A stretch of DNA of 64,000 nt from Bryobacteraceae bacterium. Its GTDB lineage: Bacteria; Acidobacteriota; Terriglobia; Bryobacterales; Bryobacteraceae. The notes under the pieces were generated by a model that saw only the letters and a list, made by a program, of their open reading frames with translations, searched no databases and was not told the DNA's origin. The translations under genes and the position numbers were made by a program. Below, piece after piece: positions 49,825 to 59,298 of this stretch. Numbering within the stretch: position 1 is the stretch's first letter; each line of letters opens with the position of its first letter. The stretch lies in assembly GCA_013388415.1 (NCBI GenBank), contig JACADU010000019.1:1-64000 (forward strand), given 5' to 3'.

Positions 49825-50531
49825 TGGAGGAACTCGGATCGGGCGCGACACTGGTTGCGGCGGGAACGGCCTTCTGGCTGGGGGTGTTGACCTCGATCAG
49901 CCCTTGTCCGCTTGCGTCCAACATTGCCGCGATTTCCTACGTTGGGAAAGGTCTCGCGAAGCCTCGCCGCGTGCTTGCCGCGGGCGTCCTCTATACGGCC
50001 GGCCGCGTGCTGACTTACGCGCTGTTGGGTTGGCTGCTGGCCGCAAGTCTGGCGAGTATTGCCGGCGTGTCCAACAACCTGCAAGGCGTGATGAACCAGC
50101 TCCTGGGCCCGATTCTCATCCTGGCCGGCATGTTCATGCTCGAGCTGCTGCGATTCGGGAGGGGATCCGGAACGGCAGGTGGACGGGTGGCGGAGATGGC
50201 CGCTGCATGGGGGCTCGGAGGCGCAGTTGCGCTTGGAGCCTTGTTTGCGCTCTCATTTTGCCCGGTCTCGGCCGCCCTTTTCTTCGGCAGCCTTATCCCG
50301 CTTGCAGTGAGCAGCGCGAGTCCGGTGATCATGCCCTCGTTATACGGAGTGGGAACCGGATTGCCGGTGCTTGCCTTTGCCGCGCTGTTCAGCCTTGGAG
50401 CCGGCGCGCTGAGCAGAAGTTTTGAACGGATCACCAGGCTGGAACTTTGGGCACGCCGCGTGACTGGCGTCGTGTTCATTCTGGTTGGGCTCTACTATGC
50501 GCTCAACTACGTATTCGAAGTCCTTCCCTAG
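49824..50531 (+). CDS. CcdA/DsbD-like permease, ArsG-like
   Basis: 6-TM protein GVLTSISPCPLASNIAAISYVG, FALSFCPVSAALFFGSLIP; TGATG overlap with the upstream gene. Confidence 0.75.
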   Translation: MEELGSGATLVAAGTAFWLGVLTSISPCPLASNIAAISYVGKGLAKPRRVLAAGVLYTAGRVLTYALLGWLLAASLASIAGVSNNLQGVMNQLLGPILILAGMFMLELLRFGRGSGTAGGRVAEMAAAWGLGGAVALGALFALSFCPVSAALFFGSLIPLAVSSASPVIMPSLYGVGTGLPVLAFAALFSLGAGALSRSFERITRLELWARRVTGVVFILVGLYYALNYVFEVLP

Positions 50532-50542
50532 AAGGAGGTGTC

Positions 50543-51238
50543 ATGTCATCGCAGTGGAGCAGACGAACTCTCATTGGGGCGGCCGGAGCGACGCCGCTGT
50601 TTGCCGGTCAGGCGTCGCAGCCCGCCTCGGGTCAAACCTCGAAAGAGATCAAGATCATCGGGGTGAGTTGCAGTCCACGCCGGGACCGCACGACGGCGGC
50701 CGCAGTGCGCGAGTGTCTGGAGGCGGCGAAGGCGTCCTCGGCCGGCGTGGAGGTGGAGTTGATCGACCTCGGCGGCCTGAAGATCAATGGGGACCTAGCC
50801 GCGGGAATCCCATTGGCCGCCGGAGAACGGGACGATTTCCCGCAAATTGAAGCGAAGCTCCGCGCGCCGAACGTTGCCGGGATCATCGTTGGCACGCCGG
50901 TCTACTTCAGCAACATGAGCGCGCTGTGCAAGGCGTTTCTGGACCGGTGGATGGCGTTCCGGCAGGCCTTCGCGCTGCGCAACAAAGTAGGCGGCGCGAT
51001 CGCGGTTGGCGCGGCGCGCAACGGCGGGCAGGAATTGACTTTGCAGACAATCCACGCCGCCATGCTTTGCCAGGACATGATCATCGTGAGCGAGGGCAGG
51101 CCCACTTCGCGGCTGGGCGGGATCCTTGTCAGCGCGAAGGACGACATCAGTTCCGATTCGGCAGGGCTCGCGACGGCTCAGAGCCTGGGCCGCCGCGTGG
51201 CCGAAGTGGCCAAGGCGATACGGGCAGGAGGCTTGTAG
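50543..51238 (+). CDS. NADPH-dependent FMN reductase-like flavoprotein with Tat-like signal
   Basis: SRRTLIGAAGATPLF leader; IIGVSCSPRRDRTTAAAVRECLEAA, GIIVGTPVYFSNMSALCKAFLDR; AGGAGG upstream of ATG. Confidence 0.85.
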   Translation: MSSQWSRRTLIGAAGATPLFAGQASQPASGQTSKEIKIIGVSCSPRRDRTTAAAVRECLEAAKASSAGVEVELIDLGGLKINGDLAAGIPLAAGERDDFPQIEAKLRAPNVAGIIVGTPVYFSNMSALCKAFLDRWMAFRQAFALRNKVGGAIAVGAARNGGQELTLQTIHAAMLCQDMIIVSEGRPTSRLGGILVSAKDDISSDSAGLATAQSLGRRVAEVAKAIRAGGL

Positions 51239-51281
51239 ACATTTCCGCGAGAACGCCGGTCGGGCGCACGAGGTGAATCCG

Positions 51282-51509
51282 ATGCAATGCATGGAATGCG
51301 CGAAGTCTGGAATGAGGCGGGAGGCAGTAGCGCTATGCCACTGCTGCTCCGCGGGACTGTGTCTCGAACACGCGGAAGTGGCGCCGAAGAGGCTGGAACG
51401 CGTGGCGCCTTTGTGCAAGGTGGAAGACCTGCCGGTCCAGGCGCGCGCCGTTCTTTGCCACGTCTGCCGCACGGCATTGCAGCAACGCCACCTGCCGCTG
51501 TCCGCCTGA
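51282..51509 (+). CDS. DUF2180-like zinc-ribbon small protein
   Basis: MQCMECAKSGMRREAVALCHCCSAGLCLEHAEV. Confidence 0.8.
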   Translation: MQCMECAKSGMRREAVALCHCCSAGLCLEHAEVAPKRLERVAPLCKVEDLPVQARAVLCHVCRTALQQRHLPLSA

Positions 51510-51521
51510 GGAACGTACTGG

Positions 51522-52499
51522 ATGAGCCCTTTTGCCCTCTTCGATTGGCTTGCCCGCTGGCTGGTGACTTCGGTCTTCGGGCTGGGTCTTGATTCGCACC
51601 TGGGCGCGAGCATTCACTTCTTTTTCTATGACGTGCCGAAAGTGATGACGCTGCTGATCGGCATCAGCTTCTTGGTGGGGACCTTGCAGACCTGGCTGCA
51701 GCCGGAATCCGTCCGCAGATGGCTCGGTGGAAGGCGAACCATCCTGGGCAATGTTCTCGCAGCCTGCGTCGGCATTGTCACGCCGTTCTGTAGCTGTTCG
51801 GCGGTGCCGCTCTTCATCGGTTTCCTGAAAGGCGGGGTGCCGCTCGGCGTCACGTTCTCTTACCTGATTTCGGCGCCGATGGTCAACGAGGTCGCCGTCG
51901 CGCTGCTGTGGGGCCTGTTTGGATTCAAGGTGACTGCCACCTATGTCGCGTTTGGGGTGACACTGGCCATCGCCGCCGGGTTCATCATCGGCATGTTGCG
52001 GCTCGAGAAATGGGTGGAGCAGTTTATCTGGCAAATACCGGCGGTGGATGCCGATGCGGAGGCATCCACGCCTCGGCTGACTCTTCGGGAGAGGGCCGGC
52101 GAGGGATGGCGGTCTTCGCGCGAAATCTTCGGCTCGGTCTGGCCGTACATCGTTTTGGGCATCGGCGTGGGGGCGGGCATTCACGGCTACGTTCCCGAAG
52201 ACCTGATCGCGCGCTTCGCGGGGCCGCAGAACGCCTTTGCGGTGCCCATCGCGGTGCTGGTTGGGGTGCCGCTTTACGCCAACGTCGCCGGTGTTCTGCC
52301 GATCACGGAGGCGCTGGCCGGCAAGGGCCTGCCGCTGGGCACAGTGCTTTCCTTCACAATGGCCGTGACGGCGCTTTCGCTGCCTGAGATGATTATCCTG
52401 CGCAAAGTGCTGCGGCCGCAATTGCTCGCTGTCTTCATCGCCATCATGACCGCTGGCATCATCGGTGTCGGCTATCTCTTCAACGCGCTCATGACTTGA
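51522..52499 (+). CDS. ArsP-like (DUF318) permease
   Basis: NVLAACVGIVTPFCSCSAVPLFIGFLKGGVPLGVTFSYLISAPMVNEVAV. Confidence 0.87.
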   Translation: MSPFALFDWLARWLVTSVFGLGLDSHLGASIHFFFYDVPKVMTLLIGISFLVGTLQTWLQPESVRRWLGGRRTILGNVLAACVGIVTPFCSCSAVPLFIGFLKGGVPLGVTFSYLISAPMVNEVAVALLWGLFGFKVTATYVAFGVTLAIAAGFIIGMLRLEKWVEQFIWQIPAVDADAEASTPRLTLRERAGEGWRSSREIFGSVWPYIVLGIGVGAGIHGYVPEDLIARFAGPQNAFAVPIAVLVGVPLYANVAGVLPITEALAGKGLPLGTVLSFTMAVTALSLPEMIILRKVLRPQLLAVFIAIMTAGIIGVGYLFNALMT

Positions 52500-52515
52500 C
52501 TCAGGAGAATGCCTT

Positions 52516-54912
52516 ATGTTCCGCCGGCCGATCCTCTTGGCACTGTCTCTCGCCGCCACGATCCTCGACGCGCAACCAGCCAGGCAGCCGCTTGGAGTCT
52601 GCCCGCCGTTCCCGCTGCGCGACGAATCGGGCAATGTGATCAACCCGTCCGCGGACCCGAAGGTGAGCGTGCCGTACTCGCCGAAGCAGACCTGTGGCGC
52701 GAAGGGTTGCCACGACTACGACAAGATCACGCAGGGCTTCCACTTCCAGCAGGGGAAAGGCGAGGCGGTCCCGAAGGAGTTCGCCGCCCGCTACCAGTGG
52801 GCATCGAGTCCGGGAAACTACGGCGGCAACTGGTGCTCGCCGGCGCCGTTATACCGCCAGCTGGCGCCGAAGAAGAACTCCAATCCCCGCACGATTGACA
52901 TGACTTCCTTCGACTTCGTCACAGCCACTTGCGGCAACTGCCACCCCGGCGGCGGCCCAATGGAGTTCGATCGGGACGGAAAGCGCTATGACCACCGAAT
53001 GGCGGAGCCAGCCTCGGGCCTGACCCCGGGCGGCGACAACGGCTTGGACGGGGACTACTACAAGGCCCGCTGGTCGGAGACGGGGGTGATCGAAGCCGAC
53101 TGCCTGCTCTGTCACCAGCCTGAATACGACTACAAGAAGCGCAACGCCCAACTTGCCAATCTGAACTTCCGTTGGGCAGCCACGGAGGGAGCGGGCTTCG
53201 GCGCGGTTGTGGGGAAAGTCGCCGCCGGCGAGAAACCAAAAGTTGAATACAACAAGGCACTGTTCCACGAGAACGGCAATGTCACGGTTCACATCGCCCC
53301 GCTGCCGCGAAACGAGACCTGTCTGAACTGTCACGCCAAGCCCGATTGGAAGAAGCGCGGTGCGTCATTCTCCGCCCACACCGATGTTCACCTCGCCAAA
53401 GGTCTGAAATGTGTGGATTGCCACACCTCGGGCAGCCGGGCCTTTGACGCACGTGTTCGCGGAAAGGAAGTGCATCAGTTCGGCAAGGGGGACGATCCTT
53501 CAGGTTGGGTTCGCAACGACCTCGACAACACTGTGAGGACCTGCGAATCCTGCCACGAGCAAGGGACGCTCGGCGCGCCCATCGCGAAGCACTCGTGGCT
53601 GCCTCCGCTGCACCTTGAGAAGATCGCTTGCGCCGCGTGCCACATTCCTCGCCGGTACACAAAGGCAGCGTTGGTTCAGGCCAGCGACGTCTTCAATGGG
53701 GCGCCTCGCATCACCCCGCCGCCCAAGCGGATCTGGACCTTCTACGACCAGGACATGGCCTTCTGGAATCATTATGGTGAACTCGATCTATTCACCGCGC
53801 AGGACAAGCCGGTCAATGAGTTCTTCCCTTCACTGGCGCGGTACAAAGGCAAGATCTTCCCCGTGGACCGTGTCCACTCAGCTTGGGTCGGCATCGAGGA
53901 GCAGGGGAAGCCGGGCCTGAATCAGCTCTTCATGAAGGACTTCTACGGGATGTGGTTGGCGCACAAGAACGACCACTCGAAGTACCCGGGTCTCGCACAG
54001 ATCCGGGACGACAATGGCGATGGCATGATCGAAGTGAACCGGCCTGAGGAGATCGACGCATTGCTCTCTGCAACCGCCGCTCATCTCAAGGCGACTGCGT
54101 TTCCGATGGAAGGGCGCCGCCTCGTCTACGTCAGCGACGATCGCAAGTACACCTCAGGGAAGCAGTTCGAGCTGATTCCGATGGAACCGCACGAGGCCTC
54201 GCCGTATGCCTCGGTCTACAAGTACTCCCACAACGTCCTGCCGGCGCGCTCCGCCCTCGGCGCCAAAGGCTGCATCGACTGCCACAGCCGTAGCGCAAAC
54301 TTCTTTTTCGGCCGGACTCTGGAGAGGCCATTTACCGAGAATGGCGCTTCCGCCTGGATTCCAAACCATCGTGTGTTGGGGCTTTCGAGCCTCGGCGTGC
54401 AGGTTGGAGCGCTCCGCGAGCAGTGGCTTAAGCCTGCGCTCTATCTGCTCATTGCTTTCGTGCTGCTACTTCTCGCGGTCATGGCGCTGCGCCGGGTGAC
54501 CGCGGGCCACGCCTTCCCCGCCGGCGTAGTAGACTCGCCAGCGTGGAAGGGTCTGCCGCTGGCAGGACTCGCGTGCCTTGCCTTCGTCGCGGCCAGACCA
54601 GGTCTCTTGTCGTACATGACCGTCGACCGCTTCCGGCTCGATGCAAATCACTTCTGGGTGGCGCTCGCCGTTTTGGCTGTATCGCTCTGGGCTGCCTCAT
54701 CGGCCTCCCAACGGCAGCAAAGAGTGGTTTCCGTTCTCTTCGCGCTGACCTGCTTGGCAGGTCTCCTCATGGTGCTCTCTCTCCCCGCTATCGATGTCCT
54801 GAACCGCCTGGCTTACACCGGCTTCGACATTGGGTTGACGGCGCTCGTAGCGGTGACCGCCTTCCTGCTCTCCGCACGAATCTGGAGAGGCGGTGAACCC
54901 GCTCAACGCTGA
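52516..54912 (+). CDS. Multiheme c-type cytochrome (eight heme motifs) fused to C-terminal membrane domain
   Basis: Seven CxxCH (CGNCH, CLLCH, CLNCH, CVDCH, CESCH, CAACH, CIDCH) plus CGAKGCH (CX4CH); about five C-terminal TM helices. Confidence 0.9.
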   Translation: MFRRPILLALSLAATILDAQPARQPLGVCPPFPLRDESGNVINPSADPKVSVPYSPKQTCGAKGCHDYDKITQGFHFQQGKGEAVPKEFAARYQWASSPGNYGGNWCSPAPLYRQLAPKKNSNPRTIDMTSFDFVTATCGNCHPGGGPMEFDRDGKRYDHRMAEPASGLTPGGDNGLDGDYYKARWSETGVIEADCLLCHQPEYDYKKRNAQLANLNFRWAATEGAGFGAVVGKVAAGEKPKVEYNKALFHENGNVTVHIAPLPRNETCLNCHAKPDWKKRGASFSAHTDVHLAKGLKCVDCHTSGSRAFDARVRGKEVHQFGKGDDPSGWVRNDLDNTVRTCESCHEQGTLGAPIAKHSWLPPLHLEKIACAACHIPRRYTKAALVQASDVFNGAPRITPPPKRIWTFYDQDMAFWNHYGELDLFTAQDKPVNEFFPSLARYKGKIFPVDRVHSAWVGIEEQGKPGLNQLFMKDFYGMWLAHKNDHSKYPGLAQIRDDNGDGMIEVNRPEEIDALLSATAAHLKATAFPMEGRRLVYVSDDRKYTSGKQFELIPMEPHEASPYASVYKYSHNVLPARSALGAKGCIDCHSRSANFFFGRTLERPFTENGASAWIPNHRVLGLSSLGVQVGALREQWLKPALYLLIAFVLLLLAVMALRRVTAGHAFPAGVVDSPAWKGLPLAGLACLAFVAARPGLLSYMTVDRFRLDANHFWVALAVLAVSLWAASSASQRQQRVVSVLFALTCLAGLLMVLSLPAIDVLNRLAYTGFDIGLTALVAVTAFLLSARIWRGGEPAQR

Positions 54913-55099
54913 AATCCTCAGATGAAATGCGCAACCATGAAGATTCAATCAGCAGGGGCTGGGGAGAAGCTGTCGGGACCGGCACGCCTTCAGGCGCTCT
55001 TTCTCGACTTCGCGCCCTTTCCTGCTCGCTTGTCTGAACTGGCCCTGTGCCGCCCGGATGCGGCTGAGAACAGCTTACGAGAGTCTTGAGGTATTCACA

Positions 55100-56188
55100 A
55101 TGGAACAGCTTTCGGTTGAGACGACCCCTAAGAGGCTTAACTTCTTCGAGCGGTACCTGAGCCTCTGGGTGGCCGCATGCATGCTTGTGGGGGTGCTCAT
55201 CGGCAAACTGGCGCCCGGATTGGTGGACGCCTTCCGGCGCATGGAGTTCGGGTCCGGAAGCCAGATCAATGTTCCAATCGCGGTGCTCATCTGGCTGATG
55301 ATTATCCCAATGATGATGAAGGTTGATTTCACTTCCATCCGGGATGTTGGGCGGCGGCCGAAGGGCCTGCTGGTCACGCTTTTCGTGAACTGGGTGGTGA
55401 AACCGTTTTCGATGGCGCTGATCGGGTGGTTCTTCTTCCGGCTGGTGTTTTCGGCATGGATCTCGCCGTCGGAGGCGGATCAGTACATCGCGGGCGTCAT
55501 CATCCTTGCGGCCGCCCCTTGCACAGCGATGGTCTTCGTGTGGAGTTACCTGACCGACGGGGACCCGGCATACACACTCGTCCAGGTTTCGGTCAATGAC
55601 CTGATTATGCTGGTTCTGTTTGCGCCGATTGTTCGATACCTGGTGAGCGGCGCCTCATCGCTCTCCGTGCCATTCATGGTGCTGCTTTACTCGGTCGTTG
55701 CGTTCATCGTGATCCCGCTGACGGTAGGCTCGATCCTCAGAGCGTTCCTGATCCACCGGCACGGCAAGGACTGGTTCGAGAACACGCTTTTGCCCCAACT
55801 CGCGCCCATGACGATTCTGGCCTTGCTTGCGACATTGGTCTTCATCTTCGCGTTCCAGGCTGACAACATCACCAGCAAGTTCTTCCATGTCGTCTTGATT
55901 GCCATTCCGATCCTGATCCAGGTCTACTTCAATTCATCGCTGGCGTACGGGCTCATGCGGCTGTTCAAGGTGGAGTTCTCCATTGCCGCTCCTGGAGCGT
56001 TAATCGGGGCAAGTAACTTCTTTGAACTCGCGGTTGCGACCGCGATCGCCTTGTTCGGCCCGGGTTCGGGCGCAGCGCTGGCCACGGTCGTCGGCGTGCT
56101 CGTGGAGGTGCCCGTTATGCTCTCCGTTTGCGCGGCTTGTAACCGCACACGGCACTGGTTCGCTTTCAAGCCGTCGGCAGGACGGTAA
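55100..56188 (+). CDS. acr3: ACR3-family arsenite efflux transporter
   Basis: FFERYLSLWVAACMLVGVLIGKLAPG, DFTSIRDVGRRPKGLLVTLFVNWVVKPFSMALIGWFF, AAPCTAMVFVWSYLTDGDPAYTLVQVSVNDLIML. Confidence 0.95.
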   Translation: MEQLSVETTPKRLNFFERYLSLWVAACMLVGVLIGKLAPGLVDAFRRMEFGSGSQINVPIAVLIWLMIIPMMMKVDFTSIRDVGRRPKGLLVTLFVNWVVKPFSMALIGWFFFRLVFSAWISPSEADQYIAGVIILAAAPCTAMVFVWSYLTDGDPAYTLVQVSVNDLIMLVLFAPIVRYLVSGASSLSVPFMVLLYSVVAFIVIPLTVGSILRAFLIHRHGKDWFENTLLPQLAPMTILALLATLVFIFAFQADNITSKFFHVVLIAIPILIQVYFNSSLAYGLMRLFKVEFSIAAPGALIGASNFFELAVATAIALFGPGSGAALATVVGVLVEVPVMLSVCAACNRTRHWFAFKPSAGR

Positions 56189-56466
56189 GTCCGGAAGTGG
56201 TATTCAGCGCGGCGGCTGGCGGCGGTCGAAAAGTGGACAACCTCCGCGGGCAGCCTGAGCAAACAGTAGAGGTGCACTGTGTTTTTGCGACGCCTGGAGG
56301 TGTACATGGTGGAAATGGGGATGCAGGACAACCAGGACGCGCTGGCACAACCATATCTTTTGCGTCCGGCTGGGTTGGCTGAGCTAACTCGGCAAATGGG
56401 CCGAGAATTGGCCGAGGCCGGGGATTCTCTGGACCAGCAGCGCGTACAGCCGGCGATAACAGCCCA

Positions 56467-57537
56467 TCAGTGGAACGTCCAACTCACGTTCGAACTCGTC
56501 CCATAGTCGCTTCCGGAAAAAGTCGCCGGCGGGCGGTTATCCCAGTTGCCGTAAAAAGAGATTTTGAACCAGAGATTGGCGACGATCTGGATCGAGTAGG
56601 ATGAGTTCACGTAGGTTCGCACCCGGCCGGCCTCGGTCAGGACGGGCAGGGCGCTCGCGGAGAGTTCCAGGGCCGTTTTCTTGAACCGGAAGAGTTGCAG
56701 GTTGCCGGCGAACAAGCCGGCCATCGCGTTGGGAGGGTTCTGGCTTCCGCTTGCGGGTTCGTACTGAGTCTTCTGGTAGGCCAGGCCGGCCAGGACTGAG
56801 AACCGGGCGCTGTTTGAGTCCTTCACATACCGCCCGGCTCCGCCGCCGAGAGTCGTTTGAAGGTTGATGCCCTGTTGGGCGCTCTCCAGAAACCTCGCCG
56901 CCCCGGCATAGAACCACCGTTTCCGGCCCACCAGGCGCTCGGCCTGCACCCAGGATTCGTTTCGAGTTGAGGCAGACACGCCTGCGGTCTTTGAGAGCGT
57001 TGAATTGAAACCTACTTCCCCGTTCCATCGTTCCCGCCGCAGCCGGAGCCCCACGCCCAGGTTGTATTGAGTCGTGTCGTTGCCCTTGGTGTAAATGAGC
57101 CCGCTGTCGAAATTGCCCGAAACCCGCTTCCAAAACGACTCCGCGGTCTGGTGGAGTTCCACCACGCGCCCCTGCTCGAAAACCCGTGCCGGTTGAGCCG
57201 GATGCAAAACTTCAATCCTGACGGGAGCCTTGCCAGGCGCTTCCTCCGTCCTGAGGGCTCCTTCGTACACCGATCCGTCCTCGGCTTGAACAATGAACAA
57301 CTGGCGGCTCTCCACTCGCGCCACCTTTGCCCAGTTGATCGAAACAGTTCCGTCAACGTAGTCGAAACTCGCGTATAGAACGCCTCGCTCGAGGCGCTTG
57401 ATCTCGCAAGTCAAGCGGTCGCCGTTTCTCATAATGAGAACGTCGGATTGGGGCCGCGCCCGGAGGCTTGCAGTCGCGATGAAGACGAGCCCCAGGACAA
57501 CGAACATTAGCCGCGCCAATGCGATTCCAGAAGACAT
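56467..57537 (-). CDS. DUF481-like outer membrane protein
   Basis: Signal peptide; DVLIMRNGDRLTCEIKRLERGVLYASFDYVDGTVSINWAKVARVES; beta-barrel ending in SWTFH. Confidence 0.85.
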   Translation of the reverse strand: MSSGIALARLMFVVLGLVFIATASLRARPQSDVLIMRNGDRLTCEIKRLERGVLYASFDYVDGTVSINWAKVARVESRQLFIVQAEDGSVYEGALRTEEAPGKAPVRIEVLHPAQPARVFEQGRVVELHQTAESFWKRVSGNFDSGLIYTKGNDTTQYNLGVGLRLRRERWNGEVGFNSTLSKTAGVSASTRNESWVQAERLVGRKRWFYAGAARFLESAQQGINLQTTLGGGAGRYVKDSNSARFSVLAGLAYQKTQYEPASGSQNPPNAMAGLFAGNLQLFRFKKTALELSASALPVLTEAGRVRTYVNSSYSIQIVANLWFKISFYGNWDNRPPATFSGSDYGTSSNVSWTFH

Positions 57538-57894
57538 CGCTGCTCCCTCCGCCGGAAAAGTCATCGGATCATCGTAACGCCTTCGCCCGAAGACGAAGCG
57601 TTGTGCCTGCTGTTTTCCTGTCCAGGAGTACTGCCATGCGACTGAGTCGAATGGTGATTGCAGCCATCCCAGAAACTGCCGTCCAGAGAAGTCCAGAACC
57701 TGCGTGCCCGTTTTGTCACGTAGGCTTGGGGAGAAAGACTCTGTCCCGCCAGCCATCGGCGGGAGCAGGCTGTCAGGACCACGCTCCAGGCGATTCTGAA
57801 GGGGGAACGCTTCATAGCAGCACCTTTAGCGCACGGGTTTGGGAGCTCCTGAGCTGCCATTGGCCTCGATGAAGCACGGGCGGCGGATGCGGGC

Positions 57895-59136
57895 TCACAG
57901 CCCGCCGATCCTGAACGAGAAGTTGTATCTGAACGAGAACTGAATCTTGTAATCCGGCGCGCTCCAGCCATCTAGAAAGTTCTTGCGGTAACCGTACTGG
58001 AACTCGCCTCCCGCCATGACGTCCTTGACGGGGTAATAAAGCAGGTTCGTCACCGCATACTGCCCGGATCGGAATGCGTTGGCGGCTTGTCCGTCGCTGT
58101 TGTCGATGTCCAGGCGGGAGTATCCGATCGTGCTGCTGAACTTGTCGTTCCAGCAATGGTCGTAAAAGGCCACGATGCCTAGCACAGGAAGCGGGACTCC
58201 GAGAACCGGCGTTTTCGGATTGCCGAAGTTGTTTTTGATGCCGATGTCGGCTGGGGCGTCGTTCATATAATTCTGAATTCCCTCGCCGAATGCAACCTGC
58301 AATTTGATGACGTTCTTCTTGCGCACTTTCAGGTTGGAACTCAGGTTGAGACCCCATCCCCATGCGCCGCCGGAGAGATCGAATTGATCCGTCCCTACGT
58401 CCTCCCATTCAATCCGCCTCAGCATGCCGGCGATCTTCAAGTATCCCCACTTCCTTCCGAGCCGGGCTTCGCCGGAGAGATCCGGCATGGGGAAGCGAGG
58501 CCTCACGTCCTCCAGTTCGACCCGGTCGGCATACCGGCCCTGGTCCGCGCTGGCGCCCGGGCGCTCTAGTGCGAAGGTGACCCGGGAATCCCCTTGAACC
58601 GGCATCCAGCGGAACTGAACATTTCGAAAAAACACCATCCCGTTCGGGCCCCAGCACTCCAGAGAGTTCGGAAAGACATTGATATCCATGAATGGGCTAT
58701 CGTATTGTCCGGCGCCGAACTGGCCCAATTCACCATAAGCGTGCCGCAACCGGAAAGTAGTCTGTCCTGCGTCCGCGCCTGTGCCAAACAGCTCAAACTC
58801 AAACAGTGTTTTCAGTTTGCCGAGCGATGTGGGCACTTCCGACCTGGCGCCGAAGCGCGTCTGCCGGACGCTGAAATAGGTGTTTCCATTCGTGCCAAAC
58901 TGGTTTCTCGACGCCGGCAGCTTTGTCGGCCGCACCACGTCGAACCAGTCCGGATCCACCTGCTTGAAATCATAGCCCGCGTCCATCATTGCGAATCCAT
59001 AGATCTCGAGCCAGGGGTTCTGTTTCGCATCAGGCGCGGGGGACGCCGCGGCGTTCTGCGTCTGTCCCGCACAGTGTTGGCCGAGTTCTAAGCCCAGCGC
59101 CAGAGCGATGGTCATTCTGATGACGCTTCCTGCCAT
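57895..59136 (-). CDS. DcaP-like outer membrane porin
   Basis: WLEIYGFAMMDAGYDFKQVDPDWFDVVRPTKLP...FSVRQTRFGARSEVPT; barrel-type C-terminus. Confidence 0.8.
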   Translation of the reverse strand: MAGSVIRMTIALALGLELGQHCAGQTQNAAASPAPDAKQNPWLEIYGFAMMDAGYDFKQVDPDWFDVVRPTKLPASRNQFGTNGNTYFSVRQTRFGARSEVPTSLGKLKTLFEFELFGTGADAGQTTFRLRHAYGELGQFGAGQYDSPFMDINVFPNSLECWGPNGMVFFRNVQFRWMPVQGDSRVTFALERPGASADQGRYADRVELEDVRPRFPMPDLSGEARLGRKWGYLKIAGMLRRIEWEDVGTDQFDLSGGAWGWGLNLSSNLKVRKKNVIKLQVAFGEGIQNYMNDAPADIGIKNNFGNPKTPVLGVPLPVLGIVAFYDHCWNDKFSSTIGYSRLDIDNSDGQAANAFRSGQYAVTNLLYYPVKDVMAGGEFQYGYRKNFLDGWSAPDYKIQFSFRYNFSFRIGGL

Positions 59137-59298
59137 TTACCCTGCTCCTCGAGCGCCATTCGAGCGCTCCCGATCATGAACCGCCGCCCTTGCGCCACCA
59201 TACAGCCAGTGGGCGTGATGATCATGCGCCAGAAGGCCCAACCCGATTGGCGCCATGATTTGTGGAGGCCGGACAAAAGGCATGGCTTTGCCTCTGCC

